A stretch of DNA of 19,153 nt from an uncultured Roseovarius sp. (GTDB lineage Bacteria > Pseudomonadota > Alphaproteobacteria > Rhodobacterales > Rhodobacteraceae), in contig CAKSUL010000035.1 of the NCBI GenBank assembly GCA_934501475.1, positions 1 through 19,153 of the forward strand, written 5' to 3'. Shown here in pieces: positions 1-7,737 of the stretch (positions are counted from its first letter, which is position 1; every line of letters begins with the position of its first letter). A program made the translations under genes and the position numbers. Under the pieces are notes generated by a model. It worked only from the letters and a program-made list of their open reading frames with translations. It was not told where the DNA came from and did not search any database.

Positions 1-830
1 CGGGACAGGTGACATGGGATGTGGTGACCAGCGGATCGGGCTCGGCGTCGCGCGCCGCCGAAGAGGGCCTGCTTGAGGAGCTGGATTACGACATCATCGA
101 CGTGTCCACCTTCTATCCGCATCTCTATTTCAGCCATTGCATCGGCGGGGACGTGTTCTCGACCGTGTATGCCTGGAACACCAACACCTATGGCGATGGC
201 GGTCCGCAGAGCTGGGCCGATTTCTGGGATGTCGAGAAATTCCCCGGCACGCGGTCCTACCGCGCCAAGGTAGCCGGCGCGCTCGAGCCGGCGCTGATGG
301 CCGATGGCGTGCCGATGGACCAGGTCTATGAGGTGCTGGATTCCGAAGAGGGGATCGAACGCGCGATCAACAAGATCCGCGAACTCAAGCCGAATATCGC
401 GGTGTTCTGGACCTCGGGGGCGCAGCACGCGCAGTTGATGAAAGACGGCGAAGTGGACATGAGCACCGGCTGGAACGGGCGCTTTGACAACGCGGCCAAG
501 GACGGTGCCAAGCTGGATTACACATTCAACCAGGCGCTGCTGGACTATGACTGTTTCGCCGTTCCCAAGGGCGCGCCGAACAAGCAGTTGGCAATGGAAT
601 TCCTGAACGAGATTTCCAAGGCGGAATATCAGGACGACCTGCCGAAATACATCACCTACGGCCCCACCAACAAGGCCGCGTTCGAAACCGGCGAGATCAG
701 TGCCGAAGTGGCCGCAAGCCTGCCATCCTCGCCCGAGAACACGGCGATGCAGCTTCCGATTTCGCTGGAATGGTATGGCAAATGGGAAACCATCGCCGAC
801 GAGATGTATCAGGAAATGCTGACCGAATAA
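1..830 (+). CDS. ABC transporter substrate-binding protein, PotD type (5' end missing)
   Basis: This is the C-terminal ~275 residues of a periplasmic binding protein of the spermidine/putrescine (PotD-like) extracellular solute-binding family. It should capture a small cationic or polyamine-like solute and deliver it to the permeases encoded downstream. The reading frame (first full codon at base 3) is open through the left edge, so the GTG at base 9 is internal and the signal peptide lies outside the window. Family-typical stretches include SWADFWDVEKFPGTRS, where the closed PotD fold meets the ligand, and late segments such as AVPKGAPNKQLAMEFLNEIS and YITYGPTNKAA. It ends TAA. The gap to the ATPase gene is 88 bp with a strong hairpin, then ATPase, permease B and permease C follow. 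The family is clear. The ligand cannot be read from sequence, and opines, putrescine, aminophosphonates and guanidino compounds are all possible. Confidence 0.9.
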   Translation, partial: GQVTWDVVTSGSGSASRAAEEGLLEELDYDIIDVSTFYPHLYFSHCIGGDVFSTVYAWNTNTYGDGGPQSWADFWDVEKFPGTRSYRAKVAGALEPALMADGVPMDQVYEVLDSEEGIERAINKIRELKPNIAVFWTSGAQHAQLMKDGEVDMSTGWNGRFDNAAKDGAKLDYTFNQALLDYDCFAVPKGAPNKQLAMEFLNEISKAEYQDDLPKYITYGPTNKAAFETGEISAEVAASLPSSPENTAMQLPISLEWYGKWETIADEMYQEMLTE

Positions 831-866
831 CCGGTCCTGCAAAACCATAACAATAATAATGAAACG

Positions 867-893
867 ACCATGGGCAGCGCGTCTGCCCATGGT
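867..893 (+). promoter_or_regulatory. Intergenic stem-loop between binding-protein and ATPase genes
   Basis: The arms ACCATGGGCAG (867-877) and CTGCCCATGGT (883-893) are perfect reverse complements around a 5-nt loop, giving an 11-bp stem. No T-run follows, so it does not look like a full intrinsic terminator. Its position just after a binding-protein gene suits a 3'-end stabiliser or partial attenuator that raises binding-protein mRNA relative to the transporter mRNA. The structure is seen directly; the role is inferred from other ABC importer operons. Confidence 0.75.
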
Positions 894-902
894 TGCACAG
901 CA

Positions 903-910
903 GAGAGGGA
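903..910 (+). promoter_or_regulatory. Ribosome binding site deciding the ATPase start
   Basis: GAGAGGGA lies 8 nt before the TTG at 919. No comparable site precedes the in-frame ATG at 859, whose following codons run through the hairpin. This favours 919 as the translation start. Confidence 0.65.
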
Positions 911-918
911 TCCGTGAC

Positions 919-2007
919 TTGAGCACCCAGCAGCAGGGCGCATTGCCCATTTCCATCCGAAACGTCACCAAGACCTATGGCCGCGTGCATGCGCTGGACG
1001 ATGTGTCGCTGGATGTCAGAAGCGGTGAGTTCCTGACCCTGCTGGGGCCGTCCGGGTCCGGCAAGACGACATTGCTGATGGTGCTGGCCGGCTTTACCCG
1101 GCCTGACCGGGGCAGTCTGAAATTCGGCGATGAGGAAATGATCCGCAAGGCGCCGCATCTGCGCAATGTCGGCATGGTGTTCCAGAACTATGCGCTGTTT
1201 CCGCATATGACCGTGGCCGGCAATGTCGGCTATCCGCTGCGCCTGCGCAAGACGCCCAGGGATGAGTTGGCGGCGCGGATCGAAAAGGCGCTCGATACGG
1301 TGCAACTGGGCGGGTTTGGCGACCGCCGGATCGATCAGCTGTCCGGCGGGCAGAAACAGCGCGTGGCGCTGGCCCGCTCGATCGTGTTCGAGCCGCGCAT
1401 CCTGCTGATGGATGAGCCGCTGTCGGCGCTGGACAAGAAACTGCGCGACCGGATGCAGATCGAACTGCGCCACCTGCATGAAAAGCTGGGCATGACCACG
1501 GTCTATGTCACCCACGATCAGCGCGAGGCGCTGACCATGTCCGACCGCATCGCGGTGGTCAATCACGGGCGCATCATGCAACTGGCCGACCCCAAGACGC
1601 TGTATGACCGGCCGGAAAATCAGTTTGTCGCGGATTTCATCGGCGATTCCACCTTTCTCAAGGTGACGCGCGCCGGCGATCGGGTGATGCTGGGCGACAG
1701 GGCGCTGAAGGTGTCGGGCAAGATCCCCGAGGGCGAGTTGCTGCTGCTGATGCTGCGCCCCGAGCGGGTGCGTCTGGGCAGCGAGGCCACGGGCGAAAAT
1801 ACCAACAGTTTCAACGCCACCGTGTCCGAGGTCGTCTATCAGGGCGACAGCTATCTGCTCTATGCGCGTCTGGCCGACGGGTCCGAGATCAGCATCCGCG
1901 GCGCGATCCGCGAGGGGATATTCACCGGCCTGCCCGATGTGGGCGATCAGGTCACGCTGGGTCTGCATATGAACGACACGGCAATCATCGCCGGCGGGGG
2001 GCAGTGA
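919..2007 (+). CDS. ABC transporter ATP-binding protein, PotA type
   Basis: Cytoplasmic ATPase that powers the importer formed with the two following permeases. Numbered from the TTG start, Walker A GPSGSGKT is at 43-50, the Q-loop in FQNYALFPH is near 89, the signature LSGGQ at 141-145, Walker B ILLMDE at 161-166 and the switch His in VTHDQ at 199. A C-terminal TOBE-type region (about 255-362) typical of the PotA/MalK group follows. An in-frame ATG at 859 would add 20 residues (MKRPWAARLP...) not expected in the family, and those codons overlap the 867-893 hairpin. I therefore prefer TTG 919, which has a good ribosome binding site. The first permease gene starts 1 nt after the stop codon, so translation is probably coupled. 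Length (362 residues) is normal for PotA. Substrate is unknown; the neighbouring enzymes suggest a nitrogenous organic compound. Confidence 0.93.
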   Translation: MSTQQQGALPISIRNVTKTYGRVHALDDVSLDVRSGEFLTLLGPSGSGKTTLLMVLAGFTRPDRGSLKFGDEEMIRKAPHLRNVGMVFQNYALFPHMTVAGNVGYPLRLRKTPRDELAARIEKALDTVQLGGFGDRRIDQLSGGQKQRVALARSIVFEPRILLMDEPLSALDKKLRDRMQIELRHLHEKLGMTTVYVTHDQREALTMSDRIAVVNHGRIMQLADPKTLYDRPENQFVADFIGDSTFLKVTRAGDRVMLGDRALKVSGKIPEGELLLLMLRPERVRLGSEATGENTNSFNATVSEVVYQGDSYLLYARLADGSEISIRGAIREGIFTGLPDVGDQVTLGLHMNDTAIIAGGGQ

Positions 2008-2008
2008 G

Positions 2009-2896
2009 ATGGCCGATGTCACGGACATGAACGCCGCCGGGCTGCGACGCGATGAGCGCCTTGAGCGGTTCAGGCTGTTCGGCCTCAGTTCCCCGGCGCT
2101 GTTGCTGGTGCTGGTGGTGATGGTCATTCCGGTCGGCTGGCTGTTCTATGTGTCCTTTGTCGGCGCGGACGGGCAATTTTCGCTGGAAAACTACGAACGC
2201 ATGATCAAGCGCAAATCCTATGCGCGCATCTTTCAGACCACCTTCGAGATCAGCCTGATGACGACGGGCCTGTGTATCCTGATCGGCTATCCACTGGCCT
2301 ATTTCATCGCGCAATTGCCCAACCGGCTGGCCAATCTGTGCCTTGTGACGGTGCTGCTGCCCTTCTGGACCTCGCTTCTGGTGCGCACCTATGCGTGGCT
2401 GGTGCTGTTGCAGAAACGCGGCTTGGTGAATGAATGGGCGATATCGGTGGGTCTGTGGGATGAGCCGCTCAAGATGGTGCATAACATGACCGGGACGCTG
2501 ATCGGCATGGTGCATATCATGCTGCCGTTCCTGATTCTGCCGGTCTACGGCGCGATGAAGGCGATTGACCGCGATTATCTCAAGGCGGCGTCCAATCTGG
2601 GGGCCAGCCCGTGGCGGGCCTTCTGGACGGTGTTTTTCCCGCTGTCCACGCCGGGCCTGTTTGCCGGGGCGCTGATGGTGTTCGTGCTGTGCCTTGGCTT
2701 TTTCGTGACGCCTGCGGTTCTGGGCGGGGGCAAGGTGATCATGGTGTCGATGAAGATCGTCTCGAATATCGAACTGTTCGTGAACTGGGGCGCGGCAAGC
2801 GCGCTTGGCGTGGTTCTGCTGGTGGCGACGGTGGCGGTGTTGTGGGTCGCGTCGCGGTTCCTCAACCTTGAACAGATGACCGGAGGAGGCCACTGA
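2009..2896 (+). CDS. ABC transporter permease, PotB type
   Basis: Inner-membrane permease subunit of 295 residues with about six hydrophobic segments. The first is near 29-50, and the others include roughly 83-102, 109-133, 161-181, 215-238 and 263-282. The cytoplasmic EAA loop that docks on the ATPase is visible at about 190-212 (DYLKAASNLGASPWRAFWTV). It pairs with the following PotC-type subunit to form the channel. The N-terminus has about 20 charged residues before the first membrane span, as is usual in this subfamily. The gene starts 1 nt after the ATPase stop and its TGA overlaps the next ATG by one base, so the three subunits form a tight translational unit. Confidence 0.92.
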   Translation: MADVTDMNAAGLRRDERLERFRLFGLSSPALLLVLVVMVIPVGWLFYVSFVGADGQFSLENYERMIKRKSYARIFQTTFEISLMTTGLCILIGYPLAYFIAQLPNRLANLCLVTVLLPFWTSLLVRTYAWLVLLQKRGLVNEWAISVGLWDEPLKMVHNMTGTLIGMVHIMLPFLILPVYGAMKAIDRDYLKAASNLGASPWRAFWTVFFPLSTPGLFAGALMVFVLCLGFFVTPAVLGGGKVIMVSMKIVSNIELFVNWGAASALGVVLLVATVAVLWVASRFLNLEQMTGGGH

Positions 2897-3720
2897 TGCT
2901 GGACTGGCTCAAATCGCCCGCCTCGGACACGCAGGTCACCCATGGCCAGCGGCTGTGGCTCTATGTGTTCGCCTGCATCACCATGGCGCTGCTGGTGACG
3001 CCGACGCTGATCGTGATCCCGATGTCATTCTCGGATTCGCAATACCTGGAATTCCCGCCCGAAACATGGTCGATGCGCTGGTATCGCCATTATTTCGAAT
3101 CCGATGAATGGATGCGCGCAACCGCGACCTCTTTCAAGGCGGCGTTCCTGACCATGCTGGTGGCGACCCCGATCGGGGTGCTGGCGGCCTATGGGCTGCA
3201 CGCCTCGAAATTGCCCTATATCCGGGTGGCGTTCGTGATGCTGATCACCCCGATGATGGTGCCCGTGGTTCTGATCGCCATCGGGGCGTTCTACGCGTTC
3301 GTGAAGCTTCAGATCCTCTATACCCTCACCGGGCTGGTCATGGCGCATTCCATTCTGGCCATCCCGCTGGTGCTGATCGTGACCGGATCGGCGCTGAAAG
3401 GGTATGACATGAACCTCGAGAACGCCGCGCGCGCATTGGGCGCGCCGCGATGGAAGGCGTTCCTGACCATCACGCTGCCGCAGATCCGCTTTGCGGTGGT
3501 CACCAGTGCCCTGCTGTCCTTCCTTGCCTCCTTTGACGAGGTGGTGATCGCCATGTTCATTTCGGGCGGCGACAATCCGACGCTGACGCGCAACATGTTC
3601 AACGCGCTGCGCGATCAGATCGACCCGACCATTGCGTCGATCTCGACGATCATGATCGTGGTCACGACCCTGATGATGGTGCTGGCGCAACTGTTCGGGC
3701 GCGGCAAATCGGGCGGCTGA
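2896..3720 (+). CDS. ABC transporter permease, PotC type
   Basis: Second inner-membrane permease of the importer (274 residues, about six spans). The EAA loop lies at about 174-198 (NLENAARALGAPRWKAF), and the PotC hallmark SFDEVVIAMFISG follows at 212-224. The ATG shares its first base with the TGA of the upstream permease and is preceded by a very strong GGAGGAGG ribosome binding site at 2882-2889. The gene ends 1 nt before the GMC oxidoreductase start, which ties transport directly to catabolic enzymes in one transcript. Confidence in the family is high; the solute is unknown. Confidence 0.92.
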   Translation: MLDWLKSPASDTQVTHGQRLWLYVFACITMALLVTPTLIVIPMSFSDSQYLEFPPETWSMRWYRHYFESDEWMRATATSFKAAFLTMLVATPIGVLAAYGLHASKLPYIRVAFVMLITPMMVPVVLIAIGAFYAFVKLQILYTLTGLVMAHSILAIPLVLIVTGSALKGYDMNLENAARALGAPRWKAFLTITLPQIRFAVVTSALLSFLASFDEVVIAMFISGGDNPTLTRNMFNALRDQIDPTIASISTIMIVVTTLMMVLAQLFGRGKSGG

Positions 3721-3721
3721 C

Positions 3722-5338
3722 ATGCAGTCCTTTGACTACATCATTGTCGGTGCAGGCTCGGCCGGGGCCGCGCTGGCGGCGCGCCTTTCAGGGCCGGGCG
3801 GCGGGCGTGTTCTGCTGCTTGAGGCGGGCGGGCGGGGCCGTCACCCTTGGGTCAATATCCCGCTGGGCTATGGCAAGGTCTTTTACGATGCGCGCTTCAA
3901 CTGGAAATACACGACCGAGCCGGACCCGAACCTGAACGACCGCCCGATGTATTGGCCGCGCGGCAAGGGGCTGGGCGGGTCATCGGCGATCAACGCGATG
4001 GTCTATGTGCGCGGCCATCCGCAGGATTACGACGACTGGGCCCGCGTCGCCCCCGGCTGGGGCTGGAGCGACGTTGCGCCGCTTTTTCGCCGGATCGAGG
4101 ATTGGGAGGGCGGCGCGGATACCTGGCGCGGTGCGGGCGGGCCGCTGCGGGTGTCGGACATGACGCGCGCGGTGCATCCGCTGACGCATCGCTATCTCGA
4201 GGGCGCGGCGCAGGCGGGCATCCCGACCAACGCGGATTACAACGGCGCGGACATGGCCGGGGCGGCCATCTATCAGATCAACACTCGTGACGGGCTGCGC
4301 TGCTCGACCGCGCGCGCATATCTGACAGCGGCGGCGCGGCGCGACACGCTGAACATCCAGACCCGCGCGCACGCCACGCGCGTGCTGTGGACGGGGCGGC
4401 GCGTCACGGGGGTCGAATATCGCCAGGACGGGCGCACCGTGAGGGCGCGGGCCCGGCGTGAGGTGATCCTGTGCGGGGGCGCGCTCAACACGCCGCAACT
4501 GCTGCAGCTGTCGGGCATCGGCCCCGGCGCGGATCTGCGCCGCTTGGGGATCGAGGTGGTGCAGGACGCCGCCCATGTGGGCCGCAACCTGATGGATCAT
4601 CTGGGCGCCGATCACCTTTATCGCGCGACGCAACCCAGCCTCAACCAGGAACTGCGCCCCTGGTGGGGCAAGGCGCGCGCCGGGCTGCAATATCTGCTGT
4701 CACGCAGCGGCCCGCTGTCGATGAGCCTCAATCAGGGCGGTGGTTTCGTGCGGCTGGGCGATGGCGACGGCCCGCCCGACCTGCAGCTATATTTCTCGCC
4801 GCTCAGCTATTCGCGCGCGCCGGTCGGCACCCGCCCCCTGATGAGCCCGGACCCCTTTCCCGCCTTCAGGCTGGGCTTCAACCCGTGCAAGCCGACCAGC
4901 GCGGGCCATCTGCGCCTGCGCAGCCCCGATCCGATGCAGGCCCCCGAGATGCATGGCAATTACCTGGATACCGAGCATGATCAGCAGGCCATGATCGCCG
5001 GCGTGCGCCTGATGCGCAGGATCGCCGCCACCCCGGCGCTGAGGGCGGTGATCGACACCGAGATCGAGCCGGGCCAGGACGTCCAGAGCGACGCCGAAAT
5101 CCTGCAATTCATCCGCTCCGACAGCTGGACGGTGTTCCATCAATGCGGCACCTGTCGGATGGGGCGCGACGCGGCGCAGTCGGTCGTGGATGCGCGCCTG
5201 CGGGTGCATGGCGTCAGCGGGCTGAGGGTGGCGGATGCGTCGATCTTTCCGGATATTCCCACGGGCAACACAAACGCACCGTCGATCATGGTGGGCGAAA
5301 AGGCGGGCGACATGATCCTTGAGGATGCAGCGCCATGA
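3722..5338 (+). CDS. GMC family FAD-dependent oxidoreductase (choline dehydrogenase-like)
   Basis: A 538-residue flavoprotein of the glucose-methanol-choline family, which oxidises primary alcohols to aldehydes and sometimes on to acids. The FAD Rossmann motif GAGSAG is at 10-15 with the ribose-binding Glu at 34 (LLLEAG). GMC signature 1 is at 78-98 (WPRGKGLGGSSAINA...), signature 2 is GGALNTPQLLQLSGIG in the middle, and the C-terminal active-site region contains HQCGTCRMG (His473) and GNTNAPS (about 515-521), supplying the conserved His/Asn pair. No signal peptide is seen, so it is cytoplasmic or membrane-associated. It starts 1 nt after the permease stop, and its TGA overlaps the next ATG by 4 bp. 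The likely substrate is an alcohol made from, or equal to, the imported solute. It could be a true choline dehydrogenase, but no betaine aldehyde dehydrogenase (BetB) or BetI is adjacent, so I leave the symbol blank. Confidence 0.92.
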   Translation: MQSFDYIIVGAGSAGAALAARLSGPGGGRVLLLEAGGRGRHPWVNIPLGYGKVFYDARFNWKYTTEPDPNLNDRPMYWPRGKGLGGSSAINAMVYVRGHPQDYDDWARVAPGWGWSDVAPLFRRIEDWEGGADTWRGAGGPLRVSDMTRAVHPLTHRYLEGAAQAGIPTNADYNGADMAGAAIYQINTRDGLRCSTARAYLTAAARRDTLNIQTRAHATRVLWTGRRVTGVEYRQDGRTVRARARREVILCGGALNTPQLLQLSGIGPGADLRRLGIEVVQDAAHVGRNLMDHLGADHLYRATQPSLNQELRPWWGKARAGLQYLLSRSGPLSMSLNQGGGFVRLGDGDGPPDLQLYFSPLSYSRAPVGTRPLMSPDPFPAFRLGFNPCKPTSAGHLRLRSPDPMQAPEMHGNYLDTEHDQQAMIAGVRLMRRIAATPALRAVIDTEIEPGQDVQSDAEILQFIRSDSWTVFHQCGTCRMGRDAAQSVVDARLRVHGVSGLRVADASIFPDIPTGNTNAPSIMVGEKAGDMILEDAAP

Positions 5339-6453
5339 AAGGGCCGGCTATGAAACTGAAGAGCATCGAAAGCTTTTGCACCGAATTCGTCGGCTTCGTG
5401 CGGGTCACCGCCGAGGATGGCAGCCAGGGCTGGGGTCAGGTCTCGACCTATCATTCCGACATCACCGCGCAGGTGCTGCACCGGCAGGTCGCACCCTGGA
5501 CCCTGGGGCAGGATATCAGCGATCTGGACGATCTGCTGGATATCGTCGCCGAGCGCGAGCATAAATTCCCCGGCTCCTATCTGCGCCGCGCCATGGGCGG
5601 GCTGGACACCGCGATCTGGGATCTGTGGGGCCGCCAGCAGGGCAAGCCGGTGACCGAATTGCTGGGCGGCACGCCGGGGCGGCTGCGCGCCTATGCCAGT
5701 TCGATGAAGCGCGACATCACCCCGGCGGATGAGGCCACGCGCCTGAAGGCGCTGCGCGACGCGCATGGCTTTGACGCGTTCAAGATGCGCGCAGGCGCCG
5801 AGGTGGGGCGCAACCGGGATGAATGGCCCGGTCGCACCGAGGAAATCATCCCCACCATGCGCCGCGAACTGGGCGATGATGCCGCCCTGCTGATCGACGC
5901 CAACAGCTGCTACACCCCCGAGCGCGCGATCGAGGTCGGGCACATGTTGCAGGATCACGGCTTTACCCATTACGAGGAACCCTGCCCCTATTGGGAGCTG
6001 GAGCAGACCAAACAGGTGAGCGACGCGCTCGAGATCGACGTGAGCGGCGGTGAACAGGATTGCGATCTGCCCACCTGGAAACGGATGATCGACATGCGCG
6101 CGGTGGATATCGTGCAGCCGGACATTCTCTATCTGGGGGGGATGGCGCGCACCATGCGGGTGGTCAGGATGGCCGATGCGGCGGGCCTGCCGGTGACGCC
6201 GCATTGCGCCAACCTGTCGCTGGTCACGCTGTTCACCATCCATCTGCTGCGCGCGATTCCGAATGCCGGGAAATATCTGGAGTTCTCGATCGAGGGGCTG
6301 GACTATTATCCGTGGCAGCACGGGTTGTTCCTGAATGACCCATACAGGATCACCGATGGCCATGCCGAGATAGGCGATGCCCCCGGATGGGGGATCGAGA
6401 TAAACCCCGAATGGCTTGCCCGGTCGCAATATCGTATCAGCACCGTAAGCTGA
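5335..6453 (+). CDS. Enolase-superfamily enzyme, mandelate racemase/muconate lactonizing type
   Basis: A 372-residue TIM-barrel enzyme that would abstract the proton alpha to a carboxylate, most often as an acid-sugar or hydroxy-acid dehydratase, racemase or epimerase. Mg ligands are visible as Asp188 (LIDAN), Glu214 (YEEP) and Glu240 (SGGEQ). The general base pair is Asp263 (QPD) and His290 (TPHCA). The spacings 26, 26, 23 and 27 equal those I recall for mandelate racemase (D195, E221, E247, D270, H297), placing it in the MR subgroup. The second-strand motif is K150-M-R152 instead of K-x-K. A Glu in KYLEF (316) may be the electrophilic acid. The ATG overlaps the GMC stop (ATGA); an in-frame ATG at 5350 with GAAAGGG upstream is an equally possible start and would give 367 residues. 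It is co-transcribed with an oxidoreductase, so it likely acts on the acid or lactone product of the same pathway. Confidence 0.9.
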   Translation: MKGPAMKLKSIESFCTEFVGFVRVTAEDGSQGWGQVSTYHSDITAQVLHRQVAPWTLGQDISDLDDLLDIVAEREHKFPGSYLRRAMGGLDTAIWDLWGRQQGKPVTELLGGTPGRLRAYASSMKRDITPADEATRLKALRDAHGFDAFKMRAGAEVGRNRDEWPGRTEEIIPTMRRELGDDAALLIDANSCYTPERAIEVGHMLQDHGFTHYEEPCPYWELEQTKQVSDALEIDVSGGEQDCDLPTWKRMIDMRAVDIVQPDILYLGGMARTMRVVRMADAAGLPVTPHCANLSLVTLFTIHLLRAIPNAGKYLEFSIEGLDYYPWQHGLFLNDPYRITDGHAEIGDAPGWGIEINPEWLARSQYRISTVS

Positions 6454-6500
6454 CACAGAATCACATCGGTCCGCACGGGCCGGAAAGAGGAGAATACCAC

Positions 6501-6866
6501 ATGATTTCACTTGAGAGCTTTGCCGATCTTGCATCGGTCGATCTGGGCGCATTGGTCCCCAAACCCACCACCCTGACCAAGGGTCAGACCGAGGCGTCAA
6601 CCACGCTTTGGCAATCGCCCGACGGCGCCACCAGGATCGGTGTCTGGGAGGCCACGCCGGGCCGGTTTTCCGGGGATCGCACCATGGCCGGGGAATATTG
6701 CCACATCATTTCCGGGCGCGCCACGGTCACCAACAGCGACGGATCGGGCAGCCGTGACATCGGCCCCGGCGATCTGCTGGTTCTGCCGCAGGGCTGGACC
6801 GGGGAATGGACGATCCATGAACATATGCGCAAGCTGTTCGTGATCGACACGCGCGCCGCCGCCTGA
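6501..6866 (+). CDS. Small cupin-domain protein, DUF861 (Cupin_3) type
   Basis: A 121-residue single-domain cupin. The two cupin half-motifs are seen as EYCHIISGRATVTNSDG (about 61-77) and IGPGDLLVLPQGWTGEWTIHE (about 85-105), the latter with the PGD...P.G signature. The start is ATG 6501, preceded by AAGAGGAGA; a longer reading from 6387 would overlap the enolase-family gene and has no good site. Proteins of this family resemble the cupin of ureidoglycine aminohydrolase and often sit beside PotABCD-type importers and amino-compound catabolic genes, but the function of short stand-alone versions is mostly unknown. Only one obvious metal-ligand His (CHI) plus late His residues (IHEHM) are seen, so metal binding is uncertain. 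It is the last gene of the + strand operon, before the hairpin at 6882-6916. Confidence 0.85.
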   Translation: MISLESFADLASVDLGALVPKPTTLTKGQTEASTTLWQSPDGATRIGVWEATPGRFSGDRTMAGEYCHIISGRATVTNSDGSGSRDIGPGDLLVLPQGWTGEWTIHEHMRKLFVIDTRAAA

Positions 6867-6881
6867 GCCGCGCCGATCGAA

Positions 6882-6916
6882 CAGGCCGGGCGCGCCGTTG
6901 CGCCGCGCCCGGCCTG
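6882..6916. terminator. GC-rich hairpin between convergent operons
   Basis: CAGGCCGGGCGCG (6882-6894) and CGCGCCCGGCCTG (6904-6916) form a perfect 13-bp stem with a 9-nt loop, 15 bp after the cupin stop and 9 bp beyond the amidase stop. It is ideally placed as a bidirectional terminator for converging transcripts. There is no long T-run on either side, so termination may be imprecise or Rho-assisted. Confidence 0.75.
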
Positions 6917-6925
6917 AGCGTGCGT

Positions 6926-7711
6926 TCAGGGCACGACCGTCCCAAGATCTCTGAGATAGGGGCTTTCCTCGCGGGAGGCCGCATAGGCCGCCGGGTCGAT
7001 CAGTGCATAGATCAGCGCATCGCCGCTTTCGGGCGCCGAGGCCAGAACCGCGCCATCGGGTGCGGTGATCGACGACAACCCCTGAAATCTGAACTTTTCG
7101 AACCCATCGGCCTGATCCGCATAGGCCATGAAAATCTGGTTCTCGAACCCGCGCACCCGCAGCACATGCTGCGCGACAAACCGGCTGGATTCGGCATGGG
7201 GCAGGGCGGTCGGCACCGCCACCAGATCGGCCCCGTCACGCGCCAGCCGCCGGACATTTTCGGGGAATTCGACGTCATAGCAGATCAGGACGCCCACCTT
7301 GATCCCGTGCAGATCGACGATCACCGTCGAGGGGCCGTTGGATTGAAAGATCGAGCGCTCGTAGTCTCCGTAAAGGCAGGTCTTGCGATAGATCACCGGC
7401 GCGTCGGGAGCCTCGCTGTTGATGACCAGCGCGCTGATATAACGCGCATCGCCATCTGCTTCGGGAAAGCCGGCGATCAGGCTGATGCCGATGCGCCCTG
7501 CACTGGCGGCCAGCCGCGTGACCCATTCGCCATCGCCCTGCTGGGCCAGCGACGTCAGCACCGGACCGCGCCCATAGCCGGTTGTGGCCAGTTCCGGCGC
7601 GATCAAGAGCCTGGCGCCATTGGTGGCGGCCTCCTGCATCGCGGTCTCGATCCGCGCAAGGTTGGTGGCCGGATCGGGCGCGGCCGACATCTGAAATACA
7701 GCAATCTTCAT
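6926..7711 (-). CDS. Nitrilase-superfamily C-N hydrolase (amidase)
   Basis: A cytoplasmic carbon-nitrogen hydrolase of 261 residues that cleaves an amide or N-carbamoyl bond through a Glu-Lys-Cys triad. Counted from ATG 7711, the triad is Glu40 (IAPELATTGYG), Lys110 (YRKTCLYGDYE) and Cys144 (VLICYDVEFPE). The sequence around the Cys and the 'RKTCLYGDYE' motif resemble the short amidase branch that includes RamA-type stereoselective amidases and N-carbamoylputrescine or omega-amidase relatives. The start is ATG 7711 with GAGAGGTGG in front; an in-frame GTG at 7723 would add 4 residues. It begins 26 bp after the end of the alcohol dehydrogenase gene on the same strand, so the two are probably one transcript. 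Context with a ureohydrolase and polyamine-type importers suggests an amide or ureido intermediate; the exact substrate is not readable. Confidence 0.9.
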   Translation of the reverse strand: MKIAVFQMSAAPDPATNLARIETAMQEAATNGARLLIAPELATTGYGRGPVLTSLAQQGDGEWVTRLAASAGRIGISLIAGFPEADGDARYISALVINSEAPDAPVIYRKTCLYGDYERSIFQSNGPSTVIVDLHGIKVGVLICYDVEFPENVRRLARDGADLVAVPTALPHAESSRFVAQHVLRVRGFENQIFMAYADQADGFEKFRFQGLSSITAPDGAVLASAPESGDALIYALIDPAAYAASREESPYLRDLGTVVP

Positions 7712-7737
7712 GGGTTTATCCACCTCTCAGGACAGGA

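Noticed and set aside
697..2127. Long - strand open frame (476 codons) opposite the ATPase gene
   Set aside because: It is antisense to a clear PotA-type gene, the translation is rich in His/Gln/Arg with no domain, as expected for a shadow frame in GC-rich DNA.
3722..5338. Naming the GMC gene betA (choline dehydrogenase)
   Set aside because: Motifs fit the whole GMC family, and the usual partners betB, betI or a choline transporter are not in the window.
5140..6600. Long - strand open frame opposite the enolase-family gene
   Set aside because: The sense strand shows the full set of catalytic residues of the enolase superfamily; the antisense product has no motif.
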